From positions 2,046,001 to 2,110,000 of the forward strand of contig NZ_AP027056.1 of the NCBI RefSeq assembly GCF_027924965.1: 64,000 nt of DNA, written 5' to 3'. Both the position numbers and the translations under genes were made by a program. Shown here piece after piece: positions 52,439-61,814 of this stretch (position 1 is the first letter of the stretch; each line of letters opens with the position of its first letter). The notes under the pieces are model-generated. The model was not told where the DNA came from and searched no databases. It worked only from the letters and a program-made list of their open reading frames with translations. The stretch comes from Limnohabitans sp. TEGF004 (GTDB lineage: Bacteria > Pseudomonadota > Gammaproteobacteria > Burkholderiales > Burkholderiaceae_C).

Positions 52439-53887
52439 ATGACAAACCAACTCGACAAAAAATCCCAAGCGTGGTCCGCCCTGTTTTCTGAACCCATGAG
52501 CGAGTTGGTCAAGCGCTACACCGCCAGCGTGTTCTTTGACAAACGCTTGTGGCAAGCCGACATCACGGGCAGCTTGGCCCACGCCGAGATGCTGGGCCAC
52601 CAAGGCATCATCGGCAAAGACGACCATGCCGCCATCCAAAAAGGCATGGCACAAATTTGGTCTGAAATTGAATCTGGCCAGTTCGAGTGGAAGCTCGACC
52701 TCGAAGACGTGCACCTCAACATCGAAGCGCGCCTCACCCAACTGGTAGGCGATGCGGGCAAGCGCCTGCACACCGGACGCAGCCGTAACGACCAAGTGGC
52801 CACCGATGTGCGCCTGTGGTTGCGCAGCGAGATGGACCTGATCATCGACTTGCTGGTCGATTTGCAAAAGTCACTCGTGGAAGTGGCTGAGAAAAACGTC
52901 GAAGTCATCTTGCCCGGCTTCACCCACTTGCAAGTGGCCCAGCCCGTGAGCTTTGCCCACCACCTGTTGGCCTACGTGGAAATGTTTGCACGCGATGCCG
53001 AGCGGATGAGCGACGTGCGCCGCCGCACCAACCGCTTGCCATTAGGCAGCGCTGCTTTGGCAGGCACCACCTACCCGCTGGACCGCGAGCGCGTGGCCCG
53101 CACACTGGGCATGGTCGATGAACACGGCAACGCACAAGTCTGCCAAAACAGCTTAGACGGCGTGAGCGACCGCGACTTCGCCATTGAGTTCACCGCCGCC
53201 GCCAGCCTGTGCATGGTGCACATCAGCCGCATGTCGGAAGAGTTGATTTTGTGGATGAGCCAAAACTTTGGCTTCATCAAAATTGCCGACCGCTTCACCA
53301 CCGGCAGCTCGATCATGCCGCAGAAGAAAAACCCAGACGTGCCCGAACTCGCACGCGGCAAAACTGGCCGCGTGGTCGGTCACTTGATGGGCCTCATCAC
53401 CTTGATGAAAGGCCAGCCCTTGGCCTACAACAAAGACAACCAAGAAGACAAAGAGCCTTTGTTTGACACGGTGGACACACTCAAAGACACGCTGCGCATC
53501 TTCAGCGAAATGGTGGGCGGACAAGTCAACCCAGCCACGGGCCAAAAAGAAGGTGGCATCACCGTCAACGCCCAAGCCATGGAAGACGCGGCAAAAAAAG
53601 GCTTTGCCACTGCCACCGACTTGGCCGACTACTTGGTGAAAAAAGGCCAGCCTTTCCGCGATGCCCACGAGACCGTGGCACACGCCGTGAAAGCCGCTGC
53701 CAGCCACAACTGCGATTTGTCTGAGCTGCCACTTGAAGTGTTGCAAAGCTTTCACCCCGCCATCGAAAAAGATGTGTACGACTGCTTGAGCCTGCATGGC
53801 TCACTCAATGCACGCAACACTCTGGGTGGAACAGCACCTGTTCAGGTTTGGGCGCAGATTGAGCGTCACCACAAACGCCTAGGCTGA
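52439..53887 (+). CDS. argH: Argininosuccinate lyase
   Basis: Encodes 482 residues. It releases arginine and fumarate from argininosuccinate. Fumarase/aspartase superfamily signature [16 protein letters not shown] with the catalytic Ser on the mobile loop; also [38 protein letters not shown] and [18 protein letters not shown]. Length is slightly above the E. coli enzyme. The following gene starts 1 bp after the stop. Confidence 0.97.
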   Translation: MTNQLDKKSQAWSALFSEPMSELVKRYTASVFFDKRLWQADITGSLAHAEMLGHQGIIGKDDHAAIQKGMAQIWSEIESGQFEWKLDLEDVHLNIEARLTQLVGDAGKRLHTGRSRNDQVATDVRLWLRSEMDLIIDLLVDLQKSLVEVAEKNVEVILPGFTHLQVAQPVSFAHHLLAYVEMFARDAERMSDVRRRTNRLPLGSAALAGTTYPLDRERVARTLGMVDEHGNAQVCQNSLDGVSDRDFAIEFTAAASLCMVHISRMSEELILWMSQNFGFIKIADRFTTGSSIMPQKKNPDVPELARGKTGRVVGHLMGLITLMKGQPLAYNKDNQEDKEPLFDTVDTLKDTLRIFSEMVGGQVNPATGQKEGGITVNAQAMEDAAKKGFATATDLADYLVKKGQPFRDAHETVAHAVKAAASHNCDLSELPLEVLQSFHPAIEKDVYDCLSLHGSLNARNTLGGTAPVQVWAQIERHHKRLG

Positions 53888-53888
53888 T

Positions 53889-54365
53889 ATGTCAGACGCC
53901 CCGAGTCAGCGCAGCGCCCTCCACGCCATCGCTGCCTTTGAGGCAACCAAAGGCTTGGCCGCGCTGGCTGGTTTGATTGGCGTGCTCGACCTGCTGCACC
54001 GCGATGTGCGTGCTGTGGTCTTGACGCTGATTGGTCGCTTTGGCCTGGACCCCGAGGCGCACTACCCTTCCCTGCTGCTGCATTACGCTGAGTTGCTGCC
54101 AGACACCGATGTACAGATGCTGCTGATACTGGCCTCGGTCTACATTGCGTTGCGCTTTATCGAAGCAACGGGTCTTTGGCTAGGCAAAGCATGGGGCGAG
54201 TATTTGGGTGCGCTGTCGGGCGGCATTTACATTCCGTTTGAGGTGGTGCATTTCATCGACGAGCCCTCATGGATGAACGCCTTCATCGTGACATTGAATA
54301 CGGTCATCGTGGGCTACCTAGCCTACGCCTTGTGGCATCGCCATCAACAACAGGGACACGCATGA
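53889..54365 (+). CDS. DUF2127 membrane protein
   Basis: Encodes 158 residues with about four hydrophobic segments: FEATKGLAALAGLIGVLDLL, DVQMLLILASVYIALRFIEA, GEYLGALSGGIYIPFEVVHF and AFIVTLNTVIVGYLAYALW. The pattern FEATKGLAAL and LRFIEATGLWLGKAWGEYLG matches the DUF2127 family of unknown function. It is between argH and pfkB, sharing 4 bp with the latter. Confidence 0.85.
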   Translation: MSDAPSQRSALHAIAAFEATKGLAALAGLIGVLDLLHRDVRAVVLTLIGRFGLDPEAHYPSLLLHYAELLPDTDVQMLLILASVYIALRFIEATGLWLGKAWGEYLGALSGGIYIPFEVVHFIDEPSWMNAFIVTLNTVIVGYLAYALWHRHQQQGHA

Positions 54366-55297
54366 CCGACATCCTCACCATCACCCTCAACCCGGCCTTG
54401 GATGTGTTGACCACCATCGACAAGGTGAGCGACACACACAAGATGCGTTGCGGCTCGGTGATCAAACACCAGGGCGGCGGAGGCGTGAACGTGGCACGTG
54501 TGCTGCACCGTTTGGGCGCGAACTGCGTGGCTTTGTATATGGCAGGCGGCGTCACAGGCGAGCGTCACCACAAATTGATGAGCGCAGAGAAAGTGCGCTG
54601 CCATGTCATGCCCATCGCCGAAGAAACACGCGAGAGTTTTTCGGTGCACGAAACATCGAGCGGCAATGACTTTCGCTTTGTGCTGCCCGGCCCTCAGGTC
54701 TCAGCCGCTGAAGTGGAAGCGTGTTTTGATTACGTGGCACAACACCTGCCCAAACAATTCTTGGTCATCAGCGGCGGCTTGGCACCCGGCGTGCCCGAGA
54801 ACTTTTATGCGCGCTTGACCACCTTGGCCAAAGCGCACAGCGTGCGCGTGGTGCTAGACACCAATGGCCCTGCGCTGACCGAAGCACTGAAGGTCGGCGT
54901 GTATTTGTTCAAACCCAGCTTGCGTGAGCTGCGCGATTTAACCGGCCAAGCCTTGACCACCGAAGAAGCCCAAGTAGCAGCCGCGCAGCAACTCATTCAA
55001 AGCGGCCACGCCGAGATCGTGGCGGTGTCTTTGGGCGCAGACGGCGCCTTGGTGGTCAGTGCCAACGAACAGTGGCGTGCCCGCAGCATTCAGGTTGATG
55101 TGCAAACCACGATTGGCGCGGGCGACAGTTTTGTGGGCGGCATGGTGTGGTCACTGGAGCGTGGAGACAGCTTGGTCAAGGCGTTTCAGTACGGCATGGC
55201 GTCTGGGGCGGCCGCCTTGCTTGCGCCTGGCACCTCGTTGAGCCAAGCGGCAGATGTGCACTATTTGCTGCCACAAGTGGTGGTTCAAGCAGCCTGA
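54362..55297 (+). CDS. pfkB: PfkB-family phosphofructokinase
   Basis: Encodes 311 residues from MTDILT (54362), whose ATGA overlaps the DUF2127 stop. Ribokinase-family signatures: ITLNPALDVLTTIDKV, GGGGVNVARVLHRLGA and the C-terminal TTIGAGDSFVGGMVWSLERG with the catalytic Asp. The closest known types are 6-phosphofructokinase II and 1-phosphofructokinase; no fru transporter genes are nearby, favouring the former. Probably gives a glycolytic entry in a lineage that often lacks PfkA (inference). Confidence 0.9.
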   Translation: MTDILTITLNPALDVLTTIDKVSDTHKMRCGSVIKHQGGGGVNVARVLHRLGANCVALYMAGGVTGERHHKLMSAEKVRCHVMPIAEETRESFSVHETSSGNDFRFVLPGPQVSAAEVEACFDYVAQHLPKQFLVISGGLAPGVPENFYARLTTLAKAHSVRVVLDTNGPALTEALKVGVYLFKPSLRELRDLTGQALTTEEAQVAAAQQLIQSGHAEIVAVSLGADGALVVSANEQWRARSIQVDVQTTIGAGDSFVGGMVWSLERGDSLVKAFQYGMASGAAALLAPGTSLSQAADVHYLLPQVVVQAA

Positions 55298-55395
55298 CGC
55301 CCTCGCTTTAAATTATTTCAATCCCGCTGTCGCACTCTTCACAGGGCTTGAGCATCACCTCGGGCTACCATCCGTCTCAAATTTAGGAGACCCCC

Positions 55396-56550
55396 ATGCC
55401 CGTGATTACCAACATCGAAGACTTGCGCGTTTTGGCCGAGAAACGCGTGCCCCGCATGTTCTATGACTACGCCGATTCCGGCAGCTGGACCGAGGGCACT
55501 TACCGCGCCAACGAAGAGGATTTCCAAAAAATCAAGCTGCGCCAACGCGTGGCGGTGAACATGGAAAACCGCTCCACCGCTACCAAGATGGTCGGCCTCG
55601 ATGTGAAGATGCCCGTGGCCATTGCCCCCGTGGGCTTGACCGGCATGCAAAGCGCCGACGGCGAAATCAAAGCCGCCCGCGCTGCTGAGAAATTTGGCAT
55701 CCCTTTCATCTTGTCCACCATGAGCATTTGCTCGATGGAAGACGTGGCCGCTGCCACCACCGCCCCCTTCATGTACCAGCTCTACATGATGCGCGACCGC
55801 GAAGCCATGTCCAACATGATTGAGCGCGCCCGCAAAGCCAAGTGCAGCGCCTTGGTCCTGACGCTCGATTTGCAAGTGATTGGCCAACGCCACAAAGACC
55901 TGAAGAATGGTTTGACGGCGCCCCCCAGCCCCACCATCGCCAACATCATCAACCTCATGACCAAGCCACGCTGGTGTTTAGGCATGGCAGGCACACGCCG
56001 CCACACCTTTGGCAACTTGGTAGGCCACGTCAAAGGCGTGAGCAACATGAAGTCGCTGTCCTCATGGACCAACGAGCAGTTTGACCCACGCTTGTCGTGG
56101 GAAGACGTGGCTTGGGTCAAAGCCCAATGGGGTGGCAAGCTCATCCTCAAAGGCATTCAAGACGTGGAAGACGCAAAGCTGGCCGCGCAAAGCGGCGCGG
56201 ACGCCATCGTGGTGAGCAACCACGGCGGTCGCCAACTCGACGGTGCGCAATCCAGCATCGAAGCCCTGCCCGCTATCGTGGCCGCTGTGGGCGACCAAAT
56301 TGAAGTGTGGATGGACGGCGGCATTCGCTCAGGCCAAGACGTGCTCAAGGCTTGGGCCTTGGGTGCACGCGGCGTGCTGATTGGCCGTGCCATGGTGTAC
56401 GGCTTGGGTGCGATGGGCGAAGAAGGCGTGACCAAGGCGCTGCAAATCATCCACAAAGAACTGGATGTGACCATGGCGTTTTGCGGCCACACCAACATCC
56501 AAAACGTGAACACCAACATCTTGCTGCCGGGCACGTTTCCCACGGCTTGA
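55396..56550 (+). CDS. lldD: FMN-dependent alpha-hydroxy-acid dehydrogenase (L-lactate type)
   Basis: Encodes 384 residues. A strong GGAG site precedes the ATG. The fold is the FMN TIM barrel of glycolate oxidase/LldD: RMFYDYADSGSWTEGTYRAN, PVAIAPVGLTGMQSADGE, STMSICSMEDVA, LTLDLQVIGQRHKD, the catalytic His and Arg in VVSNHGGRQLDGAQSS, and WMDGGIRSGQDVLKA for the phosphate of FMN. It oxidises L-lactate or a related 2-hydroxyacid at the membrane. It appears monocistronic with no permease nearby. Confidence 0.92.
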   Translation: MPVITNIEDLRVLAEKRVPRMFYDYADSGSWTEGTYRANEEDFQKIKLRQRVAVNMENRSTATKMVGLDVKMPVAIAPVGLTGMQSADGEIKAARAAEKFGIPFILSTMSICSMEDVAAATTAPFMYQLYMMRDREAMSNMIERARKAKCSALVLTLDLQVIGQRHKDLKNGLTAPPSPTIANIINLMTKPRWCLGMAGTRRHTFGNLVGHVKGVSNMKSLSSWTNEQFDPRLSWEDVAWVKAQWGGKLILKGIQDVEDAKLAAQSGADAIVVSNHGGRQLDGAQSSIEALPAIVAAVGDQIEVWMDGGIRSGQDVLKAWALGARGVLIGRAMVYGLGAMGEEGVTKALQIIHKELDVTMAFCGHTNIQNVNTNILLPGTFPTA

Positions 56551-56578
56551 GGTGCATGAGTTGAGGCACACTTGACGG

Positions 56579-57088
56579 ATGACTGAACACAAAACTGCAC
56601 CCACCGGCGTCAGCGGCTGGTGGCGTGCGCTGAGCATTTTCTTGGCCCTCGTGGTGCTCATCGGCTGGGCGTTCAGCGCCAGCATGTATGAGCAGTTCAA
56701 GGCGCAAATTCACCACCTCGAAGCCAAGCTGGTGGAAATTCCGCAGGTGCGTGAGGTGTCCGTGTTGCTTGACGATGCGCAGGCCCCCGCCATGCTGCTG
56801 ACCTACGACCCGAAAAATCAAAAGCTGCAAGTGCAACGCTTGAACGATGTACTCGAAGGGCGTGAGCAAGCCTTGCATGTGTGGGCCATCGCCGAAGACG
56901 ACACGCCGCGCATGTTGGGCGTGCTGACCAACAAATACAAAACCCAACAACTCGATGTGCCCGCACAAGCCTTAGAAGGTGCGCGCACTCTGGCCATCAG
57001 CGTTGAAAACAAAGACCGTGGCCCGCGTGATGGCAAGCCTCGTCAGCCTTTGCTGTTCAAAGGTTGGTTGGTTCAAAAAGCCATTTAA
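56579..57088 (+). CDS. Orphan RskA-type anti-sigma-factor C-terminal domain protein
   Basis: Encodes 169 residues. One N-terminal membrane helix (ALSIFLALVVLIGWAFSASM) is followed by a periplasmic domain typical of RskA: VSVLLDDAQAPAMLLTYDPKNQ, LQVQRLNDVLEGREQALHVWAI, RMLGVLTNKY and a close ARTLAISVENK. Full-length RskA proteins have an extra cytoplasmic zinc-finger domain that binds an ECF sigma factor; here only ~15 residues precede the membrane helix and no sigma-factor gene adjoins. It may be a remnant or a repurposed envelope protein. Confidence 0.8.
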   Translation: MTEHKTAPTGVSGWWRALSIFLALVVLIGWAFSASMYEQFKAQIHHLEAKLVEIPQVREVSVLLDDAQAPAMLLTYDPKNQKLQVQRLNDVLEGREQALHVWAIAEDDTPRMLGVLTNKYKTQQLDVPAQALEGARTLAISVENKDRGPRDGKPRQPLLFKGWLVQKAI

Positions 57089-57118
57089 CTCGGATGCGCT
57101 TTGGTGAATGGGTGAGTT

Positions 57119-58393
57119 GTGACCTCTTCGCCTGAAGCAGCACTGCAACGCCGCATTGCCCACCTCGACATGGACGCGTTTTATGCGTCCGTAGAGCTGC
57201 TGCGCTACCCGCAACTCAAAGGCTTGCCTGTGGTGATTGGCGGTGGCCGCCGCCGTATTGACGACATGCTGGCCCGCTTGCGTGAGGCCCACCCCGACTA
57301 CGAATGGTCGGAAGACAAGCTGCACGAAATTCCGCTCGACTTTTTTCCGCGCATCGCAGGCTACACAGGGCGCGGCGTCATCACCACCGCCACCTATGCA
57401 GCGCGGCAGTTTGGCGTGGGCTCAGCCATGGGGGTGATGAAGGCGGCCAAGCTGTGCCCCGACGCCATCTTGCTGCCGGTGGACTTTGACCAATACCGCC
57501 ATTACTCGCAACGCTTCAAAAGCATCATCACCGACATCGCGCCGCTCATGGAAAACCGGGGCGTGGACGAGGTGTACATCGACTTCACAGACGTGCCCGG
57601 CGGCCAACGTGAAGGTGGGCGCGTGTTGGCGCGCCTGATTCAAAAAGCAATTTTTGACGACACAGGCCTCACTTGCTCAGTAGGCGTCGCACCCAACAAG
57701 CTACTGGCCAAAATGGCGAGTGAGTTCAATAAGCCCAACGGCATTTCCATCGTAGAGCCCGACGATTTGGAAACCATGATCTGGCCCCTGCCCTGTCGCA
57801 AGGTCAATGGCATTGGCCCCAAAGCAGAAGCCAAGCTGGCCCAGCACGACATTCACACCATTGGCGATTTGGCGCAGCACGACCGCCTGTGGCTGATGCA
57901 GCACTTTGGCAAAAGCTACGGCGCGTGGCTGCATGACGCCGCACACGGCAAAGACGACCGCCCCATTGAAACCGAAAGCGAGCCCGTGAGCATCAGCCGC
58001 GAAACCACGTTTGAGCAAGACCTGCATGCCGTGCGTGACCGCGAGGCGCTGAGCGCCATCTTCACCAAGCTCTGTGAGCAAGTCGCCGCCGACTTGCAAC
58101 GCAAAGGCTATGTGGGCAAAACCATTGGCATCAAGCTGCGCTACGACAACTTTCAAAGCGTCACACGTGACCAAACGCTAGACCACCACATCCACCAAGC
58201 CACTGCGATTCGACAAGCGGCAGGCCAATGCCTGAAGCGTGTGGACCTCACGCGCCGATTGCGTTTGTTTGGCGTTCGTGTGGGTTCCTTGATGAAACTA
58301 GAAGACTGGCAAGCTCAAGGTCTGCGCAAAGAAGAAACATCGAACCAGCCCTATACCGAGTCCCTGTTTGGGGACGATATTGCTCCAAAGTGA
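57119..58393 (+). CDS. dinB: DNA polymerase IV (Y family)
   Basis: Encodes 424 residues with a GTG start at 57119; the next in-frame Met (in HLDMDAF) would remove the first catalytic strand. Catalytic acids: Asp in AHLDMDAFYASVE and the Asp-Glu pair in RGVDEVYIDF. Other marks are CSVGVAPNKLLAKMASEFNKPNG and the HhH region NGIGPKAEAKLAQHDIHTIGDLA. About 35 extra residues after VIGGGRR (through TGRGVITTATYAAR) distinguish it from E. coli DinB and occur in Burkholderiales homologues. Performs error-prone translesion synthesis. Confidence 0.95.
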   Translation: MTSSPEAALQRRIAHLDMDAFYASVELLRYPQLKGLPVVIGGGRRRIDDMLARLREAHPDYEWSEDKLHEIPLDFFPRIAGYTGRGVITTATYAARQFGVGSAMGVMKAAKLCPDAILLPVDFDQYRHYSQRFKSIITDIAPLMENRGVDEVYIDFTDVPGGQREGGRVLARLIQKAIFDDTGLTCSVGVAPNKLLAKMASEFNKPNGISIVEPDDLETMIWPLPCRKVNGIGPKAEAKLAQHDIHTIGDLAQHDRLWLMQHFGKSYGAWLHDAAHGKDDRPIETESEPVSISRETTFEQDLHAVRDREALSAIFTKLCEQVAADLQRKGYVGKTIGIKLRYDNFQSVTRDQTLDHHIHQATAIRQAAGQCLKRVDLTRRLRLFGVRVGSLMKLEDWQAQGLRKEETSNQPYTESLFGDDIAPK

Positions 58394-58447
58394 TAAGAGA
58401 ACCGCACAGGCGAAAATAACAAAATTAATGAAATTGGATTTTGAAAA

Positions 58448-59308
58448 ATGCGCTTACTCACACGCAATCTATTTGGCTTACTCGCTTGCGTTTTTCTTTT
58501 AAGCGGCAATACCCAAGCAGCTTGTCTGGGTGAACAAAACACCACCAAGGTCTACACCTTTGACGTGGTGCCTCAGCTCACCGCTGCCAAAATTTACACC
58601 ACATGGTCCCCTTTGTTGCAACGCGTGGGCCAAGATGCCGGCCTGTGTTTTGAGCTGCGGGTGTCCGCCACCATTCCAGAGTTTGAGCAAAAGCTGCTCA
58701 AGGGTGAACCTGAGTTTGTGTTCCTCAACCCGTATCACGCGGTGTTGGCAAACCAAAAGAAAAAATACCAGCCCTTGCTGGCCGACAGCGAAGATTTGCT
58801 CACCGGCATTTTGGTGGTGCGTGCAGACAGCCCCATCAAAAGCTTGGAGGAGTTGAAAGGCAAAAGCATCAGCTTTCCGGCGCCCAATGCATTTGCCGCG
58901 TCGCTGCTGATTCGCGCCGAATTGGCGAAAAAGAAAATTGACATCAGACCCGTGTTCGTCAAAACACACAGCAATGTGTACCGCTCGGTCATTGGCAAAG
59001 ACGCCATCGCTGGCGGTGGCGTGAACAACACCCTCGACAACGAAGCGCCCGAAGTGCGCCAACAGTTGCGCGTGCTCTACGAAACCCCTGCCTACACGCC
59101 GCACCCTGTGGCCACGCACCCGTCTGTCCCTGCCGCGGTGCGCGAGCGCTTCTTGAAGGCCATGCTCAAACTCACGCAAGACGAGGAGGGCCGCAAACTG
59201 TTGGATGGCATCAACCTCAGCAAGCCTCAAGCCGTCACTTACGCCAAACACTACAAACCTTTGGAGTCTTTGCAGCTCGAGAAGTTCTTGGTCCTCACGG
59301 GGCAGTGA
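58448..59308 (+). CDS. PhnD-like periplasmic binding protein (sensory?)
   Basis: Encodes 286 residues. A signal peptide (NLFGLLACVFLLSGNTQA) precedes a PhnD-type (phosphate/phosphonate-binding family, type 2) fold: YTFDVVPQLTAAKIYTTWSP, PEFVFLNPYHAVLANQ, LTGILVVRADSPIKSLEEL, ISFPAPNAFAASLLIRAEL and ALL-type end KLLDGINLSK. There is no transport permease or ATPase nearby; the next two genes are a histidine kinase (start 1 bp after this stop) and an HD-GYP regulator. It is therefore more likely a ligand-binding input module for signalling than a transport receptor. Ligand unknown. Confidence 0.85.
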   Translation: MRLLTRNLFGLLACVFLLSGNTQAACLGEQNTTKVYTFDVVPQLTAAKIYTTWSPLLQRVGQDAGLCFELRVSATIPEFEQKLLKGEPEFVFLNPYHAVLANQKKKYQPLLADSEDLLTGILVVRADSPIKSLEELKGKSISFPAPNAFAASLLIRAELAKKKIDIRPVFVKTHSNVYRSVIGKDAIAGGGVNNTLDNEAPEVRQQLRVLYETPAYTPHPVATHPSVPAAVRERFLKAMLKLTQDEEGRKLLDGINLSKPQAVTYAKHYKPLESLQLEKFLVLTGQ

Positions 59309-59309
59309 C

Positions 59310-60731
59310 ATGCTGCAGCGCCTGAACGCCTCGCAATGGCAAAGCATCAAACCCGCCCTGTTGATTGGTTTGGCGTTGGCGTTGCTGCAAATTGGCTCAG
59401 GCGTGGCGGCGTATTACCAATCGAAAAGCTTGCTGTGGGAAGGTAAGTTTCAAACCTCACACAACCTCACGCAAGGCTTGGTCGTGGCGGTGGCTGACCA
59501 GATGGTGCTCAAAGACTACGCCTCGGTGGAGTCACGTATTTTGCAAACCATGTCCAACGCCGAGGTGGCCTCGGTCGTGTTGACCGACACCACAGGCAAG
59601 GTGCTGTCGGCCCTCAAGCGTGAACCGGGTCAAGAACCACGTTTGGTGTTTGAACCCAACTGGATTCAAGCCCCCGCCACTGAGCAAGCGTTTGTGCAAT
59701 CCCGCGATGACGCCTTCATCACCACATGGACCAAAGTGAGCTTGGGCTCAGACCTCGGGTGGGTGCGTTTGCAAACCTACAACGAACTCGACAGCGCAGA
59801 CTTGCGCAGCCTGCGCCAACAAACGTTGTTGCTGTCGGCGTTGTCGGTGGTGTCGGGCATCATCATCTTGGGTGTGTTTTTGTGGCGCGCGTATTTCACC
59901 GTGGTCAAACGCGGCCACATGTTTGAAGTCAAGCTCGACGAAGCCACCAAACGTTTGGTGCAATCCGAAAAACTCGCCTCGCTTGGCGAGCTGGCTGCAG
60001 GCGTGGCCCACGAAATCAACAACCCCGTGGGCTATGTGTCATCCAACCTCACCACCTTGCAAAAATATTTGGCCGTCTACGAAAAAGTGTTGGATGCGCC
60101 CGAGGCTGACAGCACTGAGATGGCGGCGCTTAAGAAAAAACTCAACTACGCCTTCATCCGTGACGACTTGCAAAACTTGGTGAAAGAAACCCAAGAAGGC
60201 GTGGGCCGTGTGAAGGCCATCATCCAAGACTTGAAAGACTACGCGCGCACCAATGCGGCCACGCACTATGTGGCGTCAGACATCCAAGTGGGGTTGAAGT
60301 CAACGCTCAACATCGCACGCAATCAACTCAAAAATCGTGCGGATGTGCGACTGGAACTGGGCAATTTGCCTTTGGTCGAATGTGCCCCTTCGCAAATTGA
60401 CCAAGTGTTTTTGAACCTCATCGTCAACGCCGCCCAAGCCATGCCAGAGGGCAAGATGGGCTTGATTGACATCCGCACGCACTGCGATGACACACAGGTC
60501 TGGGTGGAGGTGCAAGACAACGGGCCTGGCATTACGCCTGAGATTTTGAAGAAAATCTTTGACCCGTTTTTCACCACCAAAGACCCAGGCACAGGCACGG
60601 GCTTGGGTCTATCTGTGTCGCAAAACATCATTCAACAGCACGGCGGCACGCTCACCGTAGACAGCACGGTAGGCATCGGCACCACCTTCAAAATAACCCT
60701 TCCCATCAAACGCCCTGCGGCCCAAGGATGA
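59310..60731 (+). CDS. Sensor histidine kinase of the PhnD/HD-GYP operon
   Basis: Encodes 473 residues from MLQRLN (59310). Two membrane helices ([20 protein letters not shown] near 16-35 and [20 protein letters not shown] near 173-192) bracket a ~135-residue periplasmic domain with [20 protein letters not shown]. The HisKA box is [20 protein letters not shown] with His234. The ATPase domain has [12 protein letters not shown] and [19 protein letters not shown]. Cognate regulator is the HD-GYP gene overlapping by 4 bp. Confidence 0.92.
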   Translation: MLQRLNASQWQSIKPALLIGLALALLQIGSGVAAYYQSKSLLWEGKFQTSHNLTQGLVVAVADQMVLKDYASVESRILQTMSNAEVASVVLTDTTGKVLSALKREPGQEPRLVFEPNWIQAPATEQAFVQSRDDAFITTWTKVSLGSDLGWVRLQTYNELDSADLRSLRQQTLLLSALSVVSGIIILGVFLWRAYFTVVKRGHMFEVKLDEATKRLVQSEKLASLGELAAGVAHEINNPVGYVSSNLTTLQKYLAVYEKVLDAPEADSTEMAALKKKLNYAFIRDDLQNLVKETQEGVGRVKAIIQDLKDYARTNAATHYVASDIQVGLKSTLNIARNQLKNRADVRLELGNLPLVECAPSQIDQVFLNLIVNAAQAMPEGKMGLIDIRTHCDDTQVWVEVQDNGPGITPEILKKIFDPFFTTKDPGTGTGLGLSVSQNIIQQHGGTLTVDSTVGIGTTFKITLPIKRPAAQG

Positions 60732-61804
60732 CCATGACTTCTAGCAATGAATCGTTCGATGCCAGCCAATACAAAGTGTTGTGCGTAGATGATGAGCCCA
60801 ACATTTTGTCGGCCTTGCGCCGCATGTTGTCACTCGAAGGTTTTGAGGTGTTCACAGCAGAAAGCGGCGCACAGGCGTTGGAGCTGCTGGCCAAAGAACC
60901 GGTGAACGTCATCATTTCTGACATGCAAATGCCCGGCATGAATGGCACAGAGTTGCTTGAGAAAGTACGCCAACAATGGCCGCACACCATGCGCCTCATG
61001 CTCACGGGTGCCTCCGATGTGTCTGGTGCGATTGAGGCCATCAACCAAGGGGCGATTTACCGCTACACCGCCAAGCCGTGGAACGACGAAGAACTGCTGG
61101 GCACCATCAAATCAGCCATCGCATTTGGTACCTTGGCCAACGAGCATGACCGCTTAGAAGCGCTCACCATCGCGCAAAAAGAATCGCTCAATGAAATGGT
61201 GGACACGCTCGAGTCTCGCGTGCAAGAGCGCACCAAAGATTTGCGTGCAGCCTATGTGGCATCGATCAAAGCGTTCTCCAACATCTTGGAATTACGTCGA
61301 CCAGACCTGTTGCAGCATTCACGCCGCGTGGCCACGCTGTCAATGAAGATGGCCAAGCTGGCGGGCTTGAGCGATGACGAATGTCAATCGGTGTACATCG
61401 CAGGTTTGTTGCATGACATCGGCAAGATTGGTTTGAGCGACCGCGTGCTCAACACCAAATTCATCGAATTGCCTTTGGCCGATGCCAAGGTGTATCGCAC
61501 CCACTGCGCCATGGGTGAGACCACACTCAACAGCTTGGACGACATGAAGGGCGTGGCCGCCATCATTCGCTCGCACCACGAATACTTCAACGGCACGGGC
61601 TTTCCCGATGGATTGACAGGGCAAAACATTCCCATCGGCGCGCGCATTGTGGCCATCGTTGAGGCCTACGAAGAATTGCAATCAGGCGACTATGCCAAGA
61701 GCGAAAGCAGCCCGGCCGATGCAGTGCGCGTGATTTTGAGCAACAAGGGCACGCTGTTTTGCCCCGAGATGACCGATGTGTTTGTGAAAGCCCTGCGCGG
61801 TTAA
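60728..61804 (+). CDS. HD-GYP response regulator (RpfG-like c-di-GMP phosphodiesterase)
   Basis: Encodes 358 residues. The receiver domain has CVDDEPN and phospho-acceptor Asp65 in IISDMQMPGMNG. After a coiled-coil linker (~140-180) comes the HD-GYP domain: HSRRVATLSMKMA, HDIGKIG with His229-Asp230, and HHEYFNGTGFPDGLTG. The last motif is GFP rather than GYP. Known RpfG/HD-GYP proteins with the catalytic histidines hydrolyse c-di-GMP, and Tyr-to-Phe is seen in some active ones, so activity is likely. It ends the three-gene operon and is convergent with queF, 10 bp away. Confidence 0.92.
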   Translation: MTMTSSNESFDASQYKVLCVDDEPNILSALRRMLSLEGFEVFTAESGAQALELLAKEPVNVIISDMQMPGMNGTELLEKVRQQWPHTMRLMLTGASDVSGAIEAINQGAIYRYTAKPWNDEELLGTIKSAIAFGTLANEHDRLEALTIAQKESLNEMVDTLESRVQERTKDLRAAYVASIKAFSNILELRRPDLLQHSRRVATLSMKMAKLAGLSDDECQSVYIAGLLHDIGKIGLSDRVLNTKFIELPLADAKVYRTHCAMGETTLNSLDDMKGVAAIIRSHHEYFNGTGFPDGLTGQNIPIGARIVAIVEAYEELQSGDYAKSESSPADAVRVILSNKGTLFCPEMTDVFVKALRG

Positions 61805-61814
61805 GCGCGGGTCA

